Under the pieces are notes generated by a model that was given only the letters and a program-made list of their open reading frames with translations, was not told the DNA's origin and made no database searches. The position numbers were made by a program, and so were the translations under genes. Shown in pieces: positions 23,157 through 31,643 of a DNA stretch of 34,648 nucleotides (the first letter of the stretch is position 1; every line of letters begins with the position of its first letter). The DNA lies in NCBI GenBank assembly GCA_945861065.1, contig CAMASI010000053.1:1-34648 (forward strand), written 5' to 3'. The DNA comes from Klebsiella pneumoniae (lineage in GTDB: Bacteria > Myxococcota_A > UBA796 > GCA-2862545).

Positions 23157-23808
23157 TGATCGCGTCGATGCCGACGTCCACGCCGCCCACGCTCGGGCGC
23201 GGAACACCCGTGCTGTAGTCCACAGAATCGACGACGCCGACCACCAGCGGCGTCACCGTGACCGACTCTCCGTCGGTTCCCGTGGCGGTGATCGTGATCG
23301 TATAGTCTCCCTCGCCTACTGGGTTTCCGTCCAGGTCCTTGCCATCCCACACGAGTTCGCCCTCGCCCTGCCCGACGTCGCCAAGTTCCAGCGTCGCAAC
23401 CACGGTCCCGTCTTCGTCCGCGATGGTGACGGTCCCCGACTGCACGGGCGCACCTGCCGTGTAGTGTACAGTGACCTCACCCTCTCCATCCTTGTGCACC
23501 TGGTCTCCCGACGCCACGACCTCGCTGCCCAAAAGGCCCGCCATGGTGGCGTTGTTGACGCTTGCAATGCCCAAGTACACCATGTCCAGGCTCTCCTGGA
23601 TGCTAACCAGCTGTTCCAAGCTGCTGAATTGCGCGAGCTGCGCAATGAAGTCCTCATTCTTGACCGGGCTGCTTGGATCTTGGTTCTGCAACTGCACCGT
23701 CAAAAGGTTCAGGAAGGAGTCCTGACCAAGCGTATCGGTGCCGCCATCCGTGGGTTGGGGTGCGAGACTTGCGGGGTCAAACGTCGGCAAGAATTGGGCT
23801 GGGTCCAT
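23134..23808 (-). CDS. flgD: Flagellar hook-capping protein FlgD
   Basis: 224 residues. FlgD caps the growing hook and guides addition of hook subunits. The N-terminal signature is LGQDSFLNLLTVQLQNQDPSSP followed by FIAQLAQFSSLEQL, the most conserved part of the family. A central FLG-type beta domain (VTIADEDGTVVATLELG, then GDYTITITATG) follows and leads to the C-terminus. The ATG at 23808 has GGAGTTG upstream and lies nine bases after the fliK stop. It is the last gene of the minus-strand flagellar operon, immediately following the hook-length regulator, as is common. Confidence 0.93.
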   Translation of the reverse strand: MDPAQFLPTFDPASLAPQPTDGGTDTLGQDSFLNLLTVQLQNQDPSSPVKNEDFIAQLAQFSSLEQLVSIQESLDMVYLGIASVNNATMAGLLGSEVVASGDQVHKDGEGEVTVHYTAGAPVQSGTVTIADEDGTVVATLELGDVGQGEGELVWDGKDLDGNPVGEGDYTITITATGTDGESVTVTPLVVGVVDSVDYSTGVPRPSVGGVDVGIDAIIRVATAS

Positions 23809-23817
23809 ATCAACTCC

Positions 23818-26259
23818 TCATGCGAACAAGGAAATTCGAGCGCCAAGTGCAGCGGCAACTGCCCGTGACGCTCGCGAAACCGTTCCACGCTTCTCCGCCT
23901 CTGGCGGCACCACGTGGGCTGCGTATCGACGCAGGTTGTCGCCACCTTGGGAGAGCGCAGCGCCAAGATCGGCCGTCAGATCCCCCACAGCGGCCACAGC
24001 GGACGAGGTCCCGAAGACTTCCACCGTGACGCCGTCGGGCCGCACGTCGACCTGGACCCGAAGGTCCTCGACCTGGACTTCCACTGTGCCTTGCACCAAT
24101 TCCGGCGCGTCCTGGGCCTCGGGCTCGCGAACAGGACCTGATTCGGCAGCCGGCGCTGCGATGCCACTCTCAAGCCTTTCGAGCGCCGGCCGATCCGCAC
24201 TGGCGACGTCTGCCGGTCGGGCTTGTGCTTCTGCAAGTTCTGGGGCTACGTCAACGAGACGTCGTCGCGAACGTACCGGATCGTCCAGTTCGTCTAAGGC
24301 CAAATTCGGCGGGGCTATGACTTGATCGGAGTCCAGGATGACTGGCAGCGCTTCCGGGTTCGCGAGTAAGGGCGCCTGGAGCACCGTCGGCTCAGTGATC
24401 GGAACGGAACCCGGCGATCCCTTCATGACGTCGGCGGGCGCCGGCGGGGGCGCGAGTTGTGAACTCGACGCGACCCTCGGGCCAGGTGTAGAAGTCGCCT
24501 CCGCGCCAACAACCAGGTGCGGAACTCGATTCGGTGTCTCCTGCCCTTCGCGTGGAGCCGCACTCGCTATCGGCGGGCCTGTTGGCGTGCCCTCCTTGAC
24601 GACCTTCGTCTCCACAGGCGCACCCATCGACTCCGAAGGCGCGGCGCCCTGTGTGACGGCGTCGGTAACCACGTTCGGTATTTCGACGCTCTCGTCGGAC
24701 AGCGCAGGCGACGTCGCAACAGGTGCGGCAGCCGACGCGCGCGAGGCCGCCACAACGGTTTCTGGCGCAGGCGCTTCTGCCTCAATCGGCGCCGAGACGT
24801 CAGGAACGACCGGCGACAAAAACCTCGGCGATTCCGCCCTCGCCAGTTGGGGTGCGTCCATCACAACCGCGTGCGGAACCGCCAGCGTCAGCGGCGGCAT
24901 CGCAACCTCGGGTTTGTCGCTCACAACCGAGTCCGCAACCACCACGTTCGGTATTTCGACGCTCTCGTCGGACAGCGCAAACGACGTCGCAACAGGTGCG
25001 GCAGCCGACGCGCGCGAGGCCGCCACAACGGTTTCCGGCCCCTGCGCTCGTGCCTCAATCGGCGCCGCGACGTCGGGGGCAACCGGCGACAAAGACCTCG
25101 GCGATTCCGCCCTAGCCAATTGGGGTGCGTCCATCACAACCGCGTGCGGAACCACCAGCGTCAGCGGCGGCATCGCAACCTCGGGTTTGTCGCTCACAAC
25201 CGAGTCCGCAACCACCACGTTCGGTATTTCGACGCTCTCGTCGGACAGCGCAAACGACGTCGCAACAGGTGCGGCGGCCGACGCGCGCGAGGCCGCCACA
25301 ACGGTTTCCGGCGCCTGCGCTCGTGCTTCAATCGGCGCGGCAACGTCGGGAACGACCGGCGACAAAGACCTCGGCGATTCCGCCCTCGCCATTCGGGGTG
25401 GCGTCGGACCCGCGGTTCTCGTATTGAAAACAGCAGGCGACGCCACAGCCACCGCTGCCCTCGACCAGTCCGCCTCGCCAACCTGCGGCGCCTCCACCGT
25501 TGCGCCAGTCGCCCTCTCAGACACCGCCCGCACAGCGGGTTCGCTCACAACCGGGTCCGGAACCTGTACATTCGATATGTCGACGCTCTCGTCAGACAGC
25601 GCAAGCGGCGGTGCAGCAGGTGCGGCCGTCGGCAAGCGTTTCGCGGCACCACGATCAACCGCGACCTCGGAAGTCGCCGCCACCTCGAGAACGACGGTCG
25701 GCGCAGGCGAGACTTGGGGTCCGTCCCGCAGAACCGCGTCTGCAACTACGCGACTCGGAGGCTCGGTTCCATCAAACAGTACGGCACGTGGTCCAACAGG
25801 CTTCGGCGACGCCTGCCTGGCTTCTTCGGGCGCGTTGAGCACAACCGCGTCTGGAACCACCAGATTCGGGGCCTCCCTGCTTCCCGCGATGGACGCGGGA
25901 CCCGCCGCGACCCCACCTCCCAACAACGCCGACGGAAGCACGGTCGCTAACGGCTCTGCTGCTCGCACCCGTTTCGAAACAGTCGTGGACGAGAAGAAGT
26001 CCGGCGTCGTGATTCGCAATTCGCGTTCCCGATGCGCTTTCTGGAGAGAACCCGTCGAAGCCTCCAGAACCCGAGAAAACTCGGGCGCTGCGTCCGTCGC
26101 CGGCAACATTTTCGTGCGTCGCGCGCGCTTCGTCACGCCGCCTTGCGGTTGAAGCGATTCCGCTTTGCGCAGGGGCTCAAAACCCCAATCGCCAACGACG
26201 CTGCTTCGGTCCACATCGGCCGTCAGATTCGTTAGCGCGAAAAGCGGAGCGTGAATCAC
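23818..26259 (-). CDS. fliK: FliK-like flagellar hook-length control protein, enlarged by internal repeats
   Basis: 813 residues, about twice the usual size. The GTG start overlaps the stop of the motE-like gene (GTGA). Nearly all of residues 60-680 is disordered and rich in Ala, Pro, Val, Ser and Glu, as expected for the ruler part of FliK. Residues about 290-528 are a tandem 91-residue repeat. The C-terminal part (about 700-780) contains a short strand-rich segment (GTVEVQVEDLRVQVDVRPDGVTVEVFG) that fits the export-switch domain of FliK, though weakly. The assignment rests mainly on position between the MotE/FliJ genes and flgD, plus composition. Repeat number could tune hook length; this is an inference. 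Confidence 0.75.
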   Translation of the reverse strand: MIHAPLFALTNLTADVDRSSVVGDWGFEPLRKAESLQPQGGVTKRARRTKMLPATDAAPEFSRVLEASTGSLQKAHRERELRITTPDFFSSTTVSKRVRAAEPLATVLPSALLGGGVAAGPASIAGSREAPNLVVPDAVVLNAPEEARQASPKPVGPRAVLFDGTEPPSRVVADAVLRDGPQVSPAPTVVLEVAATSEVAVDRGAAKRLPTAAPAAPPLALSDESVDISNVQVPDPVVSEPAVRAVSERATGATVEAPQVGEADWSRAAVAVASPAVFNTRTAGPTPPRMARAESPRSLSPVVPDVAAPIEARAQAPETVVAASRASAAAPVATSFALSDESVEIPNVVVADSVVSDKPEVAMPPLTLVVPHAVVMDAPQLARAESPRSLSPVAPDVAAPIEARAQGPETVVAASRASAAAPVATSFALSDESVEIPNVVVADSVVSDKPEVAMPPLTLAVPHAVVMDAPQLARAESPRFLSPVVPDVSAPIEAEAPAPETVVAASRASAAAPVATSPALSDESVEIPNVVTDAVTQGAAPSESMGAPVETKVVKEGTPTGPPIASAAPREGQETPNRVPHLVVGAEATSTPGPRVASSSQLAPPPAPADVMKGSPGSVPITEPTVLQAPLLANPEALPVILDSDQVIAPPNLALDELDDPVRSRRRLVDVAPELAEAQARPADVASADRPALERLESGIAAPAAESGPVREPEAQDAPELVQGTVEVQVEDLRVQVDVRPDGVTVEVFGTSSAVAAVGDLTADLGAALSQGGDNLRRYAAHVVPPEAEKRGTVSRASRAVAAALGARISLFA
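24674..25391. repeat. Tandem 273-bp repeats inside fliK
   Basis: The unit starting TTCGGTATTTCGACGCTCTC recurs at 24674, 24947 and 25220, exactly 273 bases (91 codons) apart. Copies one and two are nearly identical over their whole length, and the third is similar to about 25391. A degenerate trace of the same motif recurs at 25571. The frame is preserved across all copies, so the repeats add 91-residue units to the protein. Confidence 0.9.
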
Positions 26260-26759
26260 GTCTCTTCTACCGGCAACGCAAGTCGGGCCGTCAAACGAGC
26301 CGCGAGTTCAGGTTTCAAAGCCGCGAGCAGTTTGCCCGCTTTTGTCGGCGTCATGCGCTCCAGCAACTTCACCGCGATGTCCTCGTCAAGCGCCTCAATC
26401 CACGCCTTGATGTCCCGCGGCTTGTTCCCCTCCACCATCTTGACGAGACCCGTCAGGCGTTCCTCCTCCACGGCAGACAGTTCTACGAGGCGACTGTCGA
26501 TTTCGCTCCGCAGCCCTTCCAACGTCTTGATTCGTGCCTCCAGGTCCGTTGTCGCTTGGCGAACGTCGGCCTCTCGTTCTTCGATCGACGCGTCGCGACG
26601 ATCCAACGTACGCTCACGCGTCATCAAACGGTCTGCCAGCTCCTGCAACGCCGTGGCTTCTGACTCTCTTCGGGTCGCACCCGCGGCAAACGAGGCGCCG
26701 CTCGCCGACACTGCGATCAACGCAAATGCCGCGAACAACCCAAGGACTCGCCGAGTCAT
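26256..26759 (-). CDS. motE: MotE/MgtE-N-like flagellar coiled-coil protein
   Basis: 167 residues. An N-terminal hydrophobic segment (RVLGLFAAFALIAVSASGASFA) serves as signal or anchor. A long charged coiled coil follows (about residues 32-110, with ERTLDRRDASIEEREADV and LEARIKTLEGLRSEIDSRL). The C-terminal motif IEALDEDIAVKLLERMTPTKAGKLLAALKPELAARL is the MgtE-N-like helix repeat found in MotE/YlxF proteins of flagellar operons, where it helps position motor or export components. Its start overlaps the fliJ stop and its stop overlaps the fliK start. The product is predicted to sit in the periplasm or at the inner membrane. Confidence 0.72.
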   Translation of the reverse strand: MTRRVLGLFAAFALIAVSASGASFAAGATRRESEATALQELADRLMTRERTLDRRDASIEEREADVRQATTDLEARIKTLEGLRSEIDSRLVELSAVEEERLTGLVKMVEGNKPRDIKAWIEALDEDIAVKLLERMTPTKAGKLLAALKPELAARLTARLALPVEET

Positions 26760-27178
26760 GCCAGTGCCTTTCGGACACGACCGGAAAGTTCGTCCCGGGC
26801 TTTCTCCTCGGCACGGAGCGCTGCGGCAGATGCAGCCGCCGCCGCCCGTTCGGACACCTCGGCCGCTACACGTCGCGCCAACACCGCGCCTTGTACGGCC
26901 GTTCGACGCTCCTCAACCACGCCGCGAAGTGTCACAAGAGACGCCTCCACCGAGCGCCGCGACAATTCCTCGCGCATCGCCCAGGCCGCATGTCGCGCGT
27001 AGTCTTCCGGATCCTCGACCTGTCGAACAGCCCGCATCCGATTGACCCGTTCCTCGTGAGAGGCAATCGTTCGAGCGGCGTCCAATTCCAGATCCACAGC
27101 CTGCGCCAGCGCCCGGCAAGCTAGGTCCTCCCTGATTTTGGCAACCTTCACTAAACGGTCGAGTGTCGCGCGTGTCAA
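26756..27178 (-). CDS. fliJ: Flagellar export protein FliJ
   Basis: 140 residues, nearly all predicted coiled coil, close to the usual FliJ length of about 145. FliJ is a soluble chaperone and stalk of the flagellar ATPase complex. The N-terminal LDRLVKVAKIREDLACRAL and the evenly charged helix ERVNRMRAVRQVEDPEDYARHAAWAMREEL fit the family. Sequence identity in FliJ is always low, so the call also relies on size and on its neighbours. The start is a TTG overlapping the TGA of the preceding gene, with a GGGGGG tract upstream, so expression is probably coupled to that gene. The ATPase FliI is not in the window. Confidence 0.72.
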   Translation of the reverse strand: MTRATLDRLVKVAKIREDLACRALAQAVDLELDAARTIASHEERVNRMRAVRQVEDPEDYARHAAWAMREELSRRSVEASLVTLRGVVEERRTAVQGAVLARRVAAEVSERAAAAASAAALRAEEKARDELSGRVRKALA

Positions 27179-28584
27179 GCAATTCCCCCCAATTGTTCAA
27201 GCCACACAATTTGATTCCGAATCCGACGGTCCTGATCGCGCGTGCCCATCCGAATGGAATGGATCAAACGCTCAGGGTCTGCGGTTCGATCGAGTGAGAA
27301 CAGATTTCCAACCAAGATGGTCGCAGTGACACGATGTGTGAGCCCACTCACACGAACGTCCGCCACTACAGCACGGAGGCGTTCCGTCGCAACGCGCGCA
27401 CCGCGCAGGTCCGCCTCAAAGAGAACGCAGAATCCGCGTTCGCCAATTCTTCCTACAAAATTCGCCGCATTCAAGCCCTTCAGCGCCTGGCCGACGGCGG
27501 CGAGCACACGATCGGTCGCGTCAAGGCCGACCGCGGCGCCAAGGTCGACGAAATCGTCCAGTTCGACGACGGCAAGCCAAAGGTCACGGCGGGTAGCACG
27601 CGCGATGACGGCACGATTCGCGAGTTCTTTCCTCAGCATCCGTGGCGACGGCAAACCCGTCGTCTGACACAGATCCCGCCCGAGCTCCAGCTGCATTCGA
27701 ACCGCGCTCAGCTCCCGTTCGAGCACCAACGCATGTTGACGAATTGCGCCCGGGTCCTGCTCGTCTCCCGCGAGACTTGCGCCGGACCAGCCCTGTGGAA
27801 TGCCAGGTATTGGCGCGTCGAGGATCTTCGCCATCGCGACGGAGCTCACCAAGGCGTCATGTGAAACCCGGTGCATATCGCCGTCCGACAATCCAAGCGC
27901 CAAACCCGCCTGTGCGCACCATTCCAGCCGTGCGTCCTCCCCAGACGCGTGCGCCACGCGCCATGCGAGGTTCTCGCCGAAGCGGAGAAGCGTGGCCTGT
28001 TGTTCCGCAGGACCGCCCGACAGCGCTTGCCGGACGGGGCCCGCCAACTCCTCAGTCAGCCCGAGGCGCTCCGCCAATCGGTCGAATGCGTCCGCGCGCG
28101 TCCGCTGGAACAACTCGCGCTCCGCAATCACACGCTGCGCAGCCGACTCCGGGCGCACCAGCTCCAAATAGGACACGGCAAATGGACGACCGACAAACAA
28201 CTCCACGGTGGCGAGCTGCATCACCATCGCTGCGGCGCCAAACCACTCCTCGGTGTCCAAACCGAGGGCTGAGCCCAAGGTCGACGCGGCCGCCGCCGTC
28301 CTAAGCGCGTCCTCCCACAACGCCGCAGTGAGAAAGGGGGGCAATTTGGCTTCGGCCAACCCAGCCCCCAACATGGCCTGAGTGGCTAACCATCCAACTG
28401 ATTCGCTTCCCAATACGCCAGCTGCGCGATCGGGAGGCACCCGTCGGCCACGGGCAATCTCCAGGTGCCTGCTCAGCACACTGCTCAGCCCATCCGTGGC
28501 CTCCACAGCCAACGTCAGGCGCGCGGTGCTGCCGCGGTCGTCCCTTGCAGCCTCCACCACTCTTCGCAAACGAATGAGGTCCAT
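27175..28584 (-). CDS. HDOD-like protein with degenerate C-terminal GGDEF domain
   Basis: 469 residues from ATG 28584 (AGGG five bases upstream). The N-terminal half (about 30-290) is helical and resembles HDOD domains (VPPDRAAGVLGSESVGWLATQAML, then AALWEDALRTAAAASTLG, and WFGAAAMVMQLATVELF), with no HD metal-binding pair visible. The C-terminal part (about 340-465) follows the GGDEF fold (WLAVVELDDFVDLGAAVG, then RIGERGFCVLFE), but the active-site loop reads IGERGF at 380-385 in place of GGDEF. Cyclic-di-GMP synthesis is therefore unlikely. It is the first gene of the minus-strand flagellar operon, so it may be a c-di-GMP-related or scaffold regulator of flagellar assembly. This is inferred from context. 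Confidence 0.7.
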   Translation of the reverse strand: MDLIRLRRVVEAARDDRGSTARLTLAVEATDGLSSVLSRHLEIARGRRVPPDRAAGVLGSESVGWLATQAMLGAGLAEAKLPPFLTAALWEDALRTAAAASTLGSALGLDTEEWFGAAAMVMQLATVELFVGRPFAVSYLELVRPESAAQRVIAERELFQRTRADAFDRLAERLGLTEELAGPVRQALSGGPAEQQATLLRFGENLAWRVAHASGEDARLEWCAQAGLALGLSDGDMHRVSHDALVSSVAMAKILDAPIPGIPQGWSGASLAGDEQDPGAIRQHALVLERELSAVRMQLELGRDLCQTTGLPSPRMLRKELANRAVIARATRRDLWLAVVELDDFVDLGAAVGLDATDRVLAAVGQALKGLNAANFVGRIGERGFCVLFEADLRGARVATERLRAVVADVRVSGLTHRVTATILVGNLFSLDRTADPERLIHSIRMGTRDQDRRIRNQIVWLEQLGGIA

Positions 28585-28728
28585 TTTTTCCCTGCCGCCA
28601 TTTCGGTCCAGACAGGTGCCACTGAAGTAGAAGCGAGCCACCCCTTGAAAGCTTGGCGTTCCACCACGCCTTTGGTCGCGATCAATGTGTTGCCTCAACT
28701 GTTGCAACCGGTGTCCGATAGGGCCGCG

Positions 28729-30804
28729 ATGGCGCGCTCGACGACCACGACCCCATTTCCTCGCGGCGATGCCATCTTGGCTGTGGGCGTGTTCGGCCTC
28801 ATCGCCGTGATGCTGATCCCGCTCCCAGGGTGGGCGCTCGACATCTTCTTGGCGTCCAGCATCGGCGCGAGCTTGTTGCTGTTCCTGGCCGCCCTCACCG
28901 CGCGCCGCCCTGTAGACCTGTCGACCTTCCCCACCCTGCTTCTGATTGCGACCCTGTACCGCCTGGCCCTCAACGTCGCTTCTACCAGAACCATTCTACT
29001 ACACGGGTCGGAGGGGACCGATGCCGCAGGTCACGTCATCGAGGCGTTCGGCCAATTCGTCGTGGGTGGCAACGCCGCCGTTGGTTTCGTTGTTTTCGCC
29101 ATCTTGGTCATCATTAACTTCGTCGTCATTACCAAGGGAGCCGGCCGAGTCGCCGAAGTAGCCGCGCGCTTCACCCTAGACGCCATGCCCGGCAAACAGA
29201 TGGCCGTGGACGCCGAGTTGAACGCGGGCCTAATCGATGAAAAAGTCGCGCGCGCCCGCCGCTCCGAAATCGCGCGGGAAGCCGATTTCCATGGCGCAAT
29301 GGACGGAGCCAGCAAGTTCGTCCGCGGCGACGCCATCGCCGGCATCGGCATCACATTCGTCAACGCAATCGGCGGCGTACTCATCGGCGTTTTCCAACAC
29401 GACATGGAATTTGCCCATGCCGTCGAAACCTTTCTCATCCTGACTATCGGCGACGGCCTCGCCGGCCAGGTGCCGGCACTGATCGTATCCACGGCAGCCG
29501 GTCTTCTCGTCACTCGCGTGTCCGACGCCGAGAACCAAGGACTTGCCGACCAAGTGCACAGCCAGTTCCTCAACGGGCCTTCCATCTTGTGGCTTGGCGC
29601 CGGTGTGCTCGGGCTCTTCGCCCTAATTCCCGGACTCACGCTCCCATTTGCGGGAATCTCCGGAGCACTCGCGTGGGGCGGCTGGAAACTCCACACCCAA
29701 ACGACCAAGCCCATCGCAGCACCGACGGACCACAAACCTGCCGCTGAGGCCCAACCTGAAGACCTACTCGGAGTTGAGGCACTTGCCATCGAGTTTTCCG
29801 GCGACCTGCTCTACTTGGTCGACGAACGCACTGGCGGAGAGCTTCTCCAGCGAATCACGAAGGTTCGTCGCCAATTCGCGCAGGAACTCGGATTGGTTCT
29901 ACCTCCCGTTAACGTTCGGGATGATTTGGCCCTCCCCCCCGGCACCTATCGCCTGCTGTTGCGCGGCGAACCCCTCGCCACTGGCCGTCTCCACCCTCGA
30001 CAACACTTGGCCCTCGACCCAGGCACTGCCAAGGGCGCTCTCGCCGGCGTATCCACGACGGATCCCGTATTTGGCTTGGCGGCCTACTGGATCCCGGCCG
30101 CGCTCGTGCTCAAGGCTCAGCAATGCGGGTACACCGTCGTGGACGTGCCCACGGTCGTGACGACACACCTCGTCGAATTGATGCATATTCATGGCCACGA
30201 GTTGTATGACCCTGGCCAGTTAGACAAAGCGCTGGAGCGAGTCTCGCGCAATCAGCCAAAACTCGTGGAGGATCTGTCCCCAGACCCCTTGCCTAGGATC
30301 TCGCTGCTTCGTGTCTTCCGCAATCTCCTTCGGGAGGACCTATCGGTCCGCGACGCCCAGACGATTCTCGAGGCGCTAGCGGAACACACGAGCAGAACGA
30401 AAGATCCGGACCTGCTCACCGAACTTGTTCGGCAACGCCTGTCGCGGCAGATCTCCCGGCGCTGGGCCCCAGAGGGCACCCTGGCCTGCGTCAACCTAGG
30501 GCCTGCACTGGAGGAGGCTGTCCTGCGCGGCCTCACCGCTCGCGAGGGGATGGCGCCGGTGTTGGCGCTGGACCCCCCTACAGCCCGGCAGCTCATCATT
30601 CGGACGCGCGAACTGACGGAGGCACATAGCGGCGCCACGCCGGCCGCCTTGTTGTGTCCTCCGCTGGCCAGAGGGGCGATTCGAAGGCTCGTCGAGAAGG
30701 CGCTCCCGCGTGTTCCAGTTCTGTCCACCGCCGAGCTCGTACCCACCGTCCGCCTACTCAACGTAGGAACTGTCGACGTCGACAAAGCGCTCAAGGCGGG
30801 CTGA
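28729..30804 (+). CDS. flhA: Flagellar type III export protein FlhA
   Basis: 691 residues, the normal length. FlhA is the inner-membrane export gate and docks chaperone-substrate complexes. The N-terminal half has eight or so hydrophobic segments, starting GDAILAVGVFGLIAVMLIPLPGWALDIFLA, and contains the conserved cytoplasmic loop AGRVAEVAARFTLDAMPGKQMAVDAELNAGLI with DGASKFVRGDAIAGI. The C-terminal half (from about residue 340) is the soluble domain, with PPVNVRDDLALPPGTYRLLLRG and VVTTHLVELMHIHGHEL, the latter holding the nonamer-region residues of the family. ATG 28729 follows AGGG; GTG 28711 is an alternative. It heads the plus-strand flagellar operon and is divergent from the HDOD/GGDEF gene. 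Confidence 0.96.
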   Translation: MARSTTTTPFPRGDAILAVGVFGLIAVMLIPLPGWALDIFLASSIGASLLLFLAALTARRPVDLSTFPTLLLIATLYRLALNVASTRTILLHGSEGTDAAGHVIEAFGQFVVGGNAAVGFVVFAILVIINFVVITKGAGRVAEVAARFTLDAMPGKQMAVDAELNAGLIDEKVARARRSEIAREADFHGAMDGASKFVRGDAIAGIGITFVNAIGGVLIGVFQHDMEFAHAVETFLILTIGDGLAGQVPALIVSTAAGLLVTRVSDAENQGLADQVHSQFLNGPSILWLGAGVLGLFALIPGLTLPFAGISGALAWGGWKLHTQTTKPIAAPTDHKPAAEAQPEDLLGVEALAIEFSGDLLYLVDERTGGELLQRITKVRRQFAQELGLVLPPVNVRDDLALPPGTYRLLLRGEPLATGRLHPRQHLALDPGTAKGALAGVSTTDPVFGLAAYWIPAALVLKAQQCGYTVVDVPTVVTTHLVELMHIHGHELYDPGQLDKALERVSRNQPKLVEDLSPDPLPRISLLRVFRNLLREDLSVRDAQTILEALAEHTSRTKDPDLLTELVRQRLSRQISRRWAPEGTLACVNLGPALEEAVLRGLTAREGMAPVLALDPPTARQLIIRTRELTEAHSGATPAALLCPPLARGAIRRLVEKALPRVPVLSTAELVPTVRLLNVGTVDVDKALKAG

Positions 30805-30857
30805 GTCGCCGCCGATGGAGGGGAGCGCGGCAGGTCGCCGATGCAGTCGGAGCTTAA

Positions 30858-31643
30858 ATGTTGCACCGTGCGTACGTAGCGTCGAGCGCTCCGCCTCTTC
30901 GGTTAGTGGACGGGCTCACCCGTGAAGCCGCTTGCGCCAAATACCAGCGCAAAGTCCTGCTGATCGCGCGGCGCATCTATGAACGGCTGTCCTCAGACGC
31001 ATCCGTCACCCTCGACGACCTGGCCGCCTTTGGCGCGATCGGGCTGTTGGAGGCCTTCGACCGATTCGATGCTAAGCGGTCCATTCAATTCGGAACCTAC
31101 GCAGAGTACCGAATCCGCGGCGCCATCTTCGACGCGCTCCGCACCCATGACACATTCACCCGCCGTCGCAGGCAACTGGCCAGAAAGGTCGAGAATACGG
31201 CGGAAATCGTCCGGAAAGAGTTGGGACGGCTCCCCACCCCAAATGAGGTTGCGGACCGCATGGAAATCGGGTTGGAGGCGTACTGGGCTGCGCTCTCGCG
31301 CACCAGCCCCGTTTCCCACGTCTCCCTTGAGGACACTGATCTCGACGGACGCCCGCTGCTCGAAATCATCGAGGATGGCACGTTTTCTCGGCCTGGCGAG
31401 GCGATGGGTCGCGATGAAATCCGGGGCCATTTGCGCGAGGCCATCGAAGCCCTGCCTGAACGCCAACGCCACATCGTCCTGATGTACTATGCGAAAGACA
31501 TGTCGCTAGCCGAAATCTCCGCGGTGTACGGCGTCACTGTGAGTCGTGTGAGCCAAATCCTCACAGACGCTCGCGACAAGATGAAACGACGTCTTGTGGC
31601 TGTGATCGAGCCTGAAGACATCGCGCATGCGGGTGAGCCGTGA
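30858..31643 (+). CDS. fliA: RNA polymerase sigma-28 factor FliA
   Basis: 261 residues. Region 2 reads LDDLAAFGAIGLLEAFDRFDAKRSIQFGTYAEYRIRGAIFDALR, the typical DL..xG..GLxxAxxrFd pattern of FliA/WhiG. Region 3 contains LGRLPTPNEVADRMEIG, and region 4 ends LPERQRHIVLMYYAKDMSLAEISAVYGVTVSRVSQIL. FliA transcribes late flagellar genes and is held by FlgM until the hook is complete. The ATG at 30858 lies 53 bases after flhA. The stop overlaps the flgF GTG start. FlhF and FlhG, which sit between flhA and fliA in many genomes, are absent here. Confidence 0.95.
   Translation: MLHRAYVASSAPPLRLVDGLTREAACAKYQRKVLLIARRIYERLSSDASVTLDDLAAFGAIGLLEAFDRFDAKRSIQFGTYAEYRIRGAIFDALRTHDTFTRRRRQLARKVENTAEIVRKELGRLPTPNEVADRMEIGLEAYWAALSRTSPVSHVSLEDTDLDGRPLLEIIEDGTFSRPGEAMGRDEIRGHLREAIEALPERQRHIVLMYYAKDMSLAEISAVYGVTVSRVSQILTDARDKMKRRLVAVIEPEDIAHAGEP

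Noticed and set aside
24674-25391. CRISPR array
   Set aside because: The repeats are 273 bases long, contiguous and in frame with a protein. There are no short repeats with unique spacers anywhere in the window.
24338-26152. 604-residue plus-strand frame rich in Ala, Ser, Thr and Gly opposite fliK
   Set aside because: Mirror of the repeats in fliK. The fliK frame has start coupling, flagellar neighbours and a family-like C-terminus; the plus frame has none.
28600-28620. Sigma-54 promoter (TGGCAC on the minus strand) before the HDOD/GGDEF gene
   Set aside because: The -24 part matches, but the -12 TTGC element is absent at the required spacing.
28711-28722. Sigma-28 promoter (TCCGATAG resembling GCCGATAA) before flhA
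   Set aside because: There is no matching -35 TAAA at the right distance, and it overlaps the possible flhA start.
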